A stretch of DNA of 8,836 nt, from assembly GCA_041742235.1 (NCBI GenBank), contig JBGSJA010000352.1, positions 1 to 8,836 on the forward strand. The letters run 5' to 3'. Below the pieces are notes generated by a model that was given only the letters and a program-made list of their open reading frames with translations, was not told the origin of the DNA and did no database searches. Positions 1 through 4,722 of the stretch are shown in pieces. Made by a program: the position numbers and the translations under genes. This DNA comes from BOKV01 sp041742235. Its GTDB lineage: Bacteria; Pseudomonadota; Alphaproteobacteria; Rhizobiales; Rhizobiaceae. Every line of letters begins with the position of its first letter. The stretch's first letter is position 1.

Positions 1-1491
1 CTCTGCTTCAAGCATCGCATTTTCCCTGAGGCGTTTCATCAGGACGCTTGTCCTGCGATCAATAAATCGTTTCGTCAAGCTTTCGTGCAAGGCGTCCGAC
101 AGACGATCCTCTATATCGCGCGTCGTGTCCTGCCAATGCACCGGGTCCGCCATCCAGCCCTGCCGGTGCGACAGATACGTCCATGTGCGCACATGGGCGA
201 TGCGTTGCGACAGCGCATCGATGTCGCCATCGGTGCGATCGGTCAGCTTTACCTGGGCGGCAAACCAGTCCGGATCGATCTTTCCCTTGCCTGCAAGGTC
301 AAGGAAAATCGAACGCAAAAGTTCCGCATGCTCGCCCGGCGAAATCTTGCGAAAATCCGGAATCTGGCAAACATCCCACAGCAGGCGGATCATCGAAGGC
401 GTAAGGCAGATGTCGGCGATTTCGCTGACGCGCGAAAGATGGTCCAGCGCAACGGCATCGGGGGCCGGGAACGACTTCATCAGCAGCCGTGTCGGCGAGG
501 GCATCTCGAGCGAAGCCTTCAACGCCTCGATCGATTTGAAGTCGAGGTCGCGGTTGCGCCAGATCAGTACCTTGACCGGATCGAACTGGTGCGTTTCCAG
601 ACGCTCCACCAGCTCGTCGTCGAACGCGTTCACCTGCCCGGTCACGCCGAAGGTGCCATTGCGCACATGCCTTCCGGCACGCCCGGCGATCTGGCCCATT
701 TCGGCCGGCGTCAGCCGGCGGTGGCTGAACCCGTCGAATTTGTGCTCCTGCGCAAAGGCAACATGGTCGACATCAAGGTTGAGGCCCATGCCGATGGCGT
801 CGGTGGCGACGAGAAAATCGACATCGCCCGACTGGTAGAGGGCAACCTGCGCATTGCGCGTGCGCGGCGAGAGCGATCCCAGCACCACGGCCGCCCCGCC
901 GCGCTGCCTGCGGATCAGTTCGGCGATAGCGTAGACCTCGTCGGCGGAGAAGGCGACGATCGCCGAGCGTGCGGGCAGGCGCGTGATCTTTTTCGATCCG
1001 GCATAAGTGAGCATGGACATGCGGGCGCGGGTGACGACGCTGATGCCGGGAAGCAATTCCTGGAGGACGCGCTGGACCGTGGCGGCGCCCAGCAGCATCG
1101 TCTCGTGCCGGCCGCGCAAATTCATCAGCCGGTCGGTGAAGATATGGCCGCGCTCCATGTCGGCGGCGATCTGCACTTCATCGATGGCAACGAAGGCAGC
1201 GTCCGTCTCGTCGGGCATCGCCTCGACCGTGCAGACCTGGAAACGCGCCTTGCCGGCGGCATTAATCTTTTCCTCGCCGGTGATGAGGGCGACACTGGCC
1301 GCGCCGACCTTTTCGCAAACGCGGCCGTAGACCTCGCGCGCGAGCAGGCGCAGCGGCAGGCCGATGAGGCCGCTCTCATGGCTGACCATGCGTTCGATCG
1401 CCAGATGGGTCTTGCCGGTGTTGGTGGGCCCAAGCACCGCCAATACGCCGCGACCGCTCTTGCCGGCTCCCGATTGGGATGAAATTGCCAT
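1..1491 (-). CDS. Suv3-like DEAD/H-type RNA helicase, N-terminal part (cut by left edge)
   Basis: The minus-strand frame is open from an ATG at 1491 to base 1, giving 497 residues without a stop. The order of motifs is that of superfamily 2 Suv3/MgpS-type helicases. Walker A is GPTNTGKT (about residues 21-28) and motif II is DEVQ (104-107) in AIDEVQ. Motif V is ATDAIGMGLNL (about 230-239) and motif VI is QIAGRAGR (269-276). Suv3 relatives are ATP-dependent RNA helicases; the rhizobial members are usually annotated only as helicase-related, and their exact role is uncertain. Family members run to about 1000 residues, so roughly half is present. The gene lies 103 bases downstream of the DUF3108 gene on the same strand. 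The start is not secure: the bases before ATG 1491 are C-rich (CCCTCCCCC) with no Shine-Dalgarno. An in-frame ATG at 1548 would add 19 residues but also lacks a ribosome-binding site. MAISS at 1491 fits the family's short N-terminus better. Family assignment is firm; the start is moderate. Confidence 0.93.
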   Translation of the reverse strand, partial: MAISSQSGAGKSGRGVLAVLGPTNTGKTHLAIERMVSHESGLIGLPLRLLAREVYGRVCEKVGAASVALITGEEKINAAGKARFQVCTVEAMPDETDAAFVAIDEVQIAADMERGHIFTDRLMNLRGRHETMLLGAATVQRVLQELLPGISVVTRARMSMLTYAGSKKITRLPARSAIVAFSADEVYAIAELIRRQRGGAAVVLGSLSPRTRNAQVALYQSGDVDFLVATDAIGMGLNLDVDHVAFAQEHKFDGFSHRRLTPAEMGQIAGRAGRHVRNGTFGVTGQVNAFDDELVERLETHQFDPVKVLIWRNRDLDFKSIEALKASLEMPSPTRLLMKSFPAPDAVALDHLSRVSEIADICLTPSMIRLLWDVCQIPDFRKISPGEHAELLRSIFLDLAGKGKIDPDWFAAQVKLTDRTDGDIDALSQRIAHVRTWTYLSHRQGWMADPVHWQDTTRDIEDRLSDALHESLTKRFIDRRTSVLMKRLRENAMLEAE

Positions 1492-1536
1492 TTGGGGGAG
1501 GGGTCTCGCTTCGTTTACGAAGGGCGTAAGGCCGCC

Positions 1537-1560
1537 GCTACATCTCATGTAGCTTTTTTT
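1537..1560 (+). terminator. Rho-independent terminator-like hairpin, antisense to both flanking genes
   Basis: GCTACAT (1537-1543) and ATGTAGC (1547-1553) form a perfect 7-bp stem with a CTC loop, followed at once by seven T residues (1554-1560). This is the form of an intrinsic terminator for plus-strand transcription. Both flanking genes (DUF3108 and the helicase) are on the minus strand, where the same hairpin is preceded by A7 and has no U-tract after it. It therefore should not stop the sense transcript. No plus-strand gene precedes it in this window. Confidence 0.6.
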
Positions 1561-1594
1561 GACCGCGGTTCAAACCCCCGCCATTGCGGCCCGT

Positions 1595-2395
1595 CTACTG
1601 TGCCGCACCGAAATAGGTCGGGTAGGCCACAACGGTGCCAACCCAAGTGGGCACGTCAAACCGGATCGGCGTGAACAGGGCCGTACCGGTGATCGGCGCC
1701 AGCCAGACTTCCATGCCCTCGTTCGATGCCATGTATTCAATGTTCTTTTCTTTGCGCCGGTGCCCCGAAACCGGAATGTAGCGCAGCTTGCACACGAAAG
1801 CCGTGCCCTTGTAGCCTTCCGTGGCGATCTGGCGGGAGCCCTTGTACTTGAGCGCTATGTCGTAGCGGGTGTCGCCGTCATAGAGATTGAAGGTGCGGTT
1901 GCAGACAGCCGCGCCGTCGCCTGTCGATTGGGCCGCCACCGGAATGACCAGCGTGCTGGCCGGATCGATCACCGCCTTGAGTTGTTCCGGCTCTATCTGG
2001 ATCCAGTTGCGCCCCTTCTTATTGCGCAGCTTGCCTGAAACGACGTTGACCTTTTCAACATCGCCGCCAGTGAAGGCGATCTCAAGCGCATTCGTCTTCT
2101 TCGGTTCTTCGTATTCGACGAAATGCTTTTGGGCCACGACCTTGGTGGGCTCAAGCACACCCTCGCTCAACGCCTTGCCCTTGCCGGGCGAGAATACGTC
2201 GACAATGCCTGCGGTCTTTCCGCGCGCATTGATCGAATAGCGGATTTCGTCATATTCGATGTTGAAAGTCGCCTGTCCGACCGTCAAGCCGGCGAACCTG
2301 ATGTCGAACGAGGATTTGTGTTGCATGCCGGCCGCCGGCAATGCCGAAAGTGCAAGCGCGATGGCCGCCGTTGCGAGTGCGTACTTCTTTTTCAT
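1595..2395 (-). CDS. DUF3108 domain-containing exported protein
   Basis: This encodes 266 residues. A basic start (MKKKYALATAAIALALS...) is followed by an alanine-rich hydrophobic stretch to about residue 22, which reads as a Sec signal peptide, so the mature protein is probably periplasmic. The rest matches my recollection of the DUF3108 family: a beta-rich protein with F-D-I-R-F-A-G-L-x-V-G near the N-terminus and R-F-D-V-P-T-W-V-G near the C-terminus. The biochemical function of this family is not known and I do not propose one. The start is supported by a purine-rich Shine-Dalgarno (AGGGGA, minus strand, 2399-2404) close before ATG 2395. It is divergent from rpmB, with 281 bases between the two starts, and lies upstream of the helicase on the same strand. 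I could not identify a convincing promoter for it. Confidence 0.88.
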   Translation of the reverse strand: MKKKYALATAAIALALSALPAAGMQHKSSFDIRFAGLTVGQATFNIEYDEIRYSINARGKTAGIVDVFSPGKGKALSEGVLEPTKVVAQKHFVEYEEPKKTNALEIAFTGGDVEKVNVVSGKLRNKKGRNWIQIEPEQLKAVIDPASTLVIPVAAQSTGDGAAVCNRTFNLYDGDTRYDIALKYKGSRQIATEGYKGTAFVCKLRYIPVSGHRRKEKNIEYMASNEGMEVWLAPITGTALFTPIRFDVPTWVGTVVAYPTYFGAAQ

Positions 2396-2477
2396 GGCTC
2401 CCCTCTATACTTCCTGCGATGGCAAATTGATGGCCGGACAAACCAGCCTCTGGCTTGGGATATCGTATACCGCTCCT

Positions 2478-2499
2478 GAACCGGCCATGAACCGGCCGT
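2478..2499. repeat. Tandem 11-bp direct repeat upstream of the rpmB promoter
   Basis: GAACCGGCCAT (2478-2488) is followed immediately by GAACCGGCCGT (2489-2499). The copies differ at one base and the repeat period is one helical turn. The pair ends 14 bases before the rpmB -35 box, in the divergent region shared with the DUF3108 gene, so a same-face protein-binding site is possible. No known regulator is implied by the sequence. Confidence 0.55.
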
Positions 2500-2513
2500 G
2501 CACGAGCTATCAC

Positions 2514-2542
2514 TTGACGTGCAAGTCCCCAGTCACTATAGA
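2514..2542 (+). promoter_or_regulatory. Sigma70-type promoter of rpmB
   Basis: TTGACG (2514-2519) and TATAGA (2537-2542) are separated by exactly 17 bases, each one mismatch from the TTGACA/TATAAT consensus in its hexamer. This predicts a transcription start near 2549 and a leader of about 128 bases before the rpmB ATG. An inverted repeat, ACTTG-ACGTG-CAAGT (2512-2526), overlaps the -35 box and could be an operator. A strong promoter fits a ribosomal protein gene. Confidence 0.75.
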
Positions 2543-2615
2543 AGCGCGACTTTTCCCGAAGGTCTGGCAGGACGCGCGCCGATTTACCGGCCGCAAACGG
2601 TTTTTCCGGCCAGCC

Positions 2616-2634
2616 GCGGCCCCGCAAGGGCTGC
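2616..2634 (+). promoter_or_regulatory. GC-rich hairpin in the rpmB leader
   Basis: GCGGCCC (2616-2622) can pair with GGGCTGC (2628-2634), a 7-bp stem with one G-U pair and a CGCAA loop. It lies in the predicted 5' leader, 31 bases before the Shine-Dalgarno of rpmB. It has no U-tract, so it is not an attenuator terminator. It could be an autoregulatory or stability element, but I know of no established L28 leader motif that it matches. Confidence 0.4.
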
Positions 2635-2676
2635 ACAGACCTAGCACGGGTATTTGAAGAAACCAGGGATCGTATC

Positions 2677-2982
2677 ATGTCCAGGCGCTGTGAACTGACC
2701 GGCAAGGCTGTCATGTCCGGAAACAATGTGAGCCACGCGAACAACAAGACGCGCCGGCGCTTTCTGCCGAACCTCGTCAACGTGACGCTGATGAGCGACG
2801 CGCTCAACCAGCGCATCCGCCTGCGGATTTCCGCAGCAGCGCTGCGTTCGGTCGAACATCGCGGCGGTCTCGATGCGTTCCTGACCAAGGCAGCCGATAC
2901 CGAGCTATCCCCCAAGGCAAGGCTGATCAAGCGCCAGATCGCCAAGAAGGCAGGCGAAGCGGCAACCGCCGCGGCTGCCTGA
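2677..2982 (+). CDS. rpmB: 50S ribosomal protein L28
   Basis: This encodes 101 residues starting MSRRCELTGKAV, with the L28 signature S-G-N-N-V-S-H-A-N-N-K-T-R-R-R-F-x-P-N-L near the N-terminus. A-L-R-S-V-E-H-R-G-G-L-D follows in the middle, and the protein ends in a basic/alanine tail. L28 is a component of the large ribosomal subunit. Only one cysteine (Cys5) is present, so this is the form without a zinc-binding Cys pair. The length is close to the alphaproteobacterial norm. The start is fixed by AGGGA (2665-2669) seven bases before the ATG. The gene has its own strong promoter upstream and a hairpin terminator 20 bases after the stop, so it is largely monocistronic, with possible readthrough into the downstream transporter gene. 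The identification is secure. Confidence 0.98.
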   Translation: MSRRCELTGKAVMSGNNVSHANNKTRRRFLPNLVNVTLMSDALNQRIRLRISAAALRSVEHRGGLDAFLTKAADTELSPKARLIKRQIAKKAGEAATAAAA

Positions 2983-3002
2983 CCGGTTGGGATGATTTTC
3001 GC

Positions 3003-3030
3003 GGGCGTGCAGCATGCCGCACGCCCTTTT
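3003..3030 (+). terminator. Intrinsic terminator of rpmB
   Basis: GGGCGTGC (3003-3010) pairs perfectly with GCACGCCC (3019-3026), an 8-bp GC-rich stem with an 8-base loop, followed by TTTT and then GATTTG. It starts 20 bases after the rpmB stop codon. The short T-tract suggests termination may be incomplete, which matters because the next element begins only a few bases later. Confidence 0.75.
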
Positions 3031-3035
3031 GATTT

Positions 3036-3065
3036 GCTGGTTCCATTACCCAGGATAAAAAAATG
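3036..3065 (+). promoter_or_regulatory. preQ1-I riboswitch overlapping the transporter start codon
   Basis: The element has the layout of the preQ1-I aptamer. P1 is CTGG (3037-3040) pairing with CCAG (3050-3053). The conserved TTC (3041-3043) follows P1. ACCC at 3048-3051 supplies the preQ1-contacting C (C3049, just before the P1 3' strand). The tail is AT plus six A residues (3055-3062). In the H-type pseudoknot, CATT (3044-3047) would pair with AATG (3062-3065), so the second helix includes the transporter AUG. The Shine-Dalgarno AGGA (3052-3055) begins inside P1. Ligand binding should therefore block translation initiation. PreQ1-I elements are known to control queuosine biosynthesis and precursor-transport genes, and the gene that follows is such a transporter. 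Reservations: P1 is only 4 bp and the internal loop is one base shorter than in the compact Thermoanaerobacter aptamer. It was recognised by eye, not with a covariance model. Confidence 0.8.
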
Positions 3066-3689
3066 AGCCGCAGCCCCTCGCTGTTTCCCTTCGTCCTGGC
3101 CATGGCGGCAGTTGTCGCCGCCTCGAATTTTCTGGTCCAGTTTCCGTTCGACCATTTCGGCCTTGGCGAGATCCTTACCTGGGGCGCCTTCACCTATCCG
3201 GTTGCGTTCCTTGTCAATGATCTCACCAACCGGCGCTACGGGGTCGCTGCGGCACGCAAGGTCGTACTTGCGGGTTTCGTGCTTGCGGTCGTGCTCTCCG
3301 TCTGGCTGGCGACGCCGCGCATCGCCATCGCTTCGGGAGCCGCGTTTCTAGCGGCGCAAATGCTCGATGCGACGGTGTTCAACGCGTTGCGCCGTTCGGA
3401 ATGGTGGCGCGCGCCGCTGATTTCGACCGTGGTCGGATCGGTCATCGACACGGCAATCTTTTTCTTGCTGGCTTTTGCCGCGCGTTTCGCTTTCCTCGAC
3501 TCGGCATTTGGTTGGCCCGACGGATCGCTGGCATTTCCGGTTAGCCTGTTCGGTGCGCAGGTTCCGCTGTGGGTATCGCTTGCGGTTGGCGACTTCGCGG
3601 TCAAGATGCTGATCGGGCTCGCCATGCTTGCGCCCTATGGCGTCATGCTCAAGGCTTGGGCAATGCTTCCGCTTCCGTCGGCCCGTTGA
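3063..3689 (+). CDS. Queuosine precursor transporter (YhhQ/VUT family, COG1738)
   Basis: This encodes 208 residues and is strongly hydrophobic, with about six membrane segments. The conserved family stretch T-Y-P-V-A-F-L-V-N-D-L-T-N-R-R-Y-G is near residues 43-59, followed by a later G-S-V-I-D-T-A-I-F segment. Members of this family, such as E. coli YhhQ, import preQ0/preQ1 across the inner membrane for salvage into queuosine at the wobble base of tRNAs with GUN anticodons. The start at 3063 has AGGA (3052-3055) seven bases upstream. It sits at the end of an apparent preQ1-I riboswitch, which independently supports the substrate. No promoter is evident between the rpmB terminator and the start, so transcription may depend on readthrough from rpmB. 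The last 41 bases overlap the 3' end of the convergent phytase-like gene. Family identification is strong; the exact substrate (preQ0, preQ1 or queuine) is inferred. Confidence 0.92.
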   Translation: MSRSPSLFPFVLAMAAVVAASNFLVQFPFDHFGLGEILTWGAFTYPVAFLVNDLTNRRYGVAAARKVVLAGFVLAVVLSVWLATPRIAIASGAAFLAAQMLDATVFNALRRSEWWRAPLISTVVGSVIDTAIFFLLAFAARFAFLDSAFGWPDGSLAFPVSLFGAQVPLWVSLAVGDFAVKMLIGLAMLAPYGVMLKAWAMLPLPSAR

Positions 3690-4722
3690 CGGGCGCGAAT
3701 TCGCCGACCAGCTTGAATTCCAGCAGCAAGGTGCTTTGGAAATAGAAAAAATTGTCGTCTGAAATCAGCATCAGATAGACCTGACCGTCCTCGCCGCTAC
3801 TGATATCCAGCCCCTCCATGTTGTCGATCCGGTTGGCCAGTCCCGCCTCCATCAGCACCTCGCCATCCGCGGTCAAGCCGCCGCCGATTGCCGCGCCCGC
3901 GATGCGCCGCAGGCGCATGCCTGGCGAAACATTGAGGCCGAAGCGGCGTTCCAGAATGACGAGATCGCCATTGGGCAGAAAGTCTGCGTCCGTCACGGAG
4001 TAACCCTCGCGGCTCACGATGGCGAACTCGCTTACCCCGCCCGTCCCGGCAATGAAGGCGCGGTGATTGCCTTTCTCGTTTAGTGTGGACTCCGAGATCG
4101 AAAGGATGGATCCGGCAAAACGCGATTGCGGCGGGAAAACCGCCATGGCTTCAATCCCGCTGTTGCGGTCCAACTGGCCGATGCCGGGCTTGGGCCAGAC
4201 GGGTCTGAATGACGTCAGCGCACCATCGGTTCCGATGTCGAAGCGTCCTGTCTGGCTGTTGCGTTCGAATGCGATGAGCGCATCGCCGTCGTCGACATCC
4301 AGGGCCTCGCAGTCGGAGTGCCGGCTTTTGCCCAGCGGCTTGCCCTGGCGGTCCGGGGGCAGGGGACGCAGCATCGGGTCGCGAATGTCGTGGAGTGCGC
4401 CGGTCACATCGCGTTCAAGCGTCGCGGTCAGAACCATGCACCGGTCGCTCACGGACAACATCGCATTGCGGCCGGGATGAAGGCGCAAGCCCGAGAAACC
4501 GCCGAATCCGCTTGCATCCGATTCAAGTTGGAGGCCGCCGACGAATTCGAGCTTGCCGAAACGCTTGCCGTTCGAACCGATCTCGAAATTCAGGATTTTC
4601 GACGCGATCACCGGCGCCTGCTCCGGCTGGGCATGGCCGGGCGCCAGCATCATTGCTGCGCCGGCGACACCTGCGATGGCACCGGCAATGAGGATGCGCC
4701 GCCTTGCTGGCGAACGGCTCAT
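3649..4722 (-). CDS. Exported esterase-like/phytase-like beta-propeller protein
   Basis: This encodes 357 residues. The N-terminus M-S-R-S-P-A-R-R-R-I-L-I-A-G followed by a hydrophobic run and PGHA (residues 28-31) is a signal peptide. The consecutive arginines before the hydrophobic core make Tat export possible but not certain. The mature part resembles the 'esterase-like activity of phytase family' (phytase-like domain): G-G-x-S-G-L-R near the N-terminus, SDCEALD in the middle, and a C-terminal N-M-E-G...S-D-D-N-F...L-L-L-E-F block (about 301-336). The usual substrate is unknown, and the phytase label is by fold rather than demonstrated activity. The ATG at 4722 overlaps the cobT stop as ATGA. 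There is no Shine-Dalgarno of its own (the preceding bases are GC-rich), which suggests translational coupling to cobT. Its 3' end overlaps the opposite-strand transporter gene. Nothing in the protein suggests a direct role in cobalt chelation. Confidence 0.85.
   Translation of the reverse strand: MSRSPARRRILIAGAIAGVAGAAMMLAPGHAQPEQAPVIASKILNFEIGSNGKRFGKLEFVGGLQLESDASGFGGFSGLRLHPGRNAMLSVSDRCMVLTATLERDVTGALHDIRDPMLRPLPPDRQGKPLGKSRHSDCEALDVDDGDALIAFERNSQTGRFDIGTDGALTSFRPVWPKPGIGQLDRNSGIEAMAVFPPQSRFAGSILSISESTLNEKGNHRAFIAGTGGVSEFAIVSREGYSVTDADFLPNGDLVILERRFGLNVSPGMRLRRIAGAAIGGGLTADGEVLMEAGLANRIDNMEGLDISSGEDGQVYLMLISDDNFFYFQSTLLLEFKLVGEFAPVNGPTEAEALPKP

Noticed and set aside
85..1482. Long plus-strand open frame of 465 codons.
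   Set aside because: It is the antisense shadow of the helicase. The minus-strand frame has all helicase motifs, and the plus-strand product has no recognisable domain.
1537..1590. tRNA-like features: a 17-base stem-loop shaped like an anticodon arm, followed by GGTTCAAAC resembling a T-arm.
   Set aside because: No acceptor stem pairs across the region, there is no D-arm, the T-stem has a mismatch and the spacer is T-rich. The hairpin is better explained as a terminator-like element.
2250..3155. Minus-strand open frame of 301 codons spanning rpmB and the intergenic region.
   Set aside because: It is antisense to rpmB and runs across the rpmB promoter and terminator. Its end overlaps the DUF3108 gene in another frame and it has no recognisable fold.
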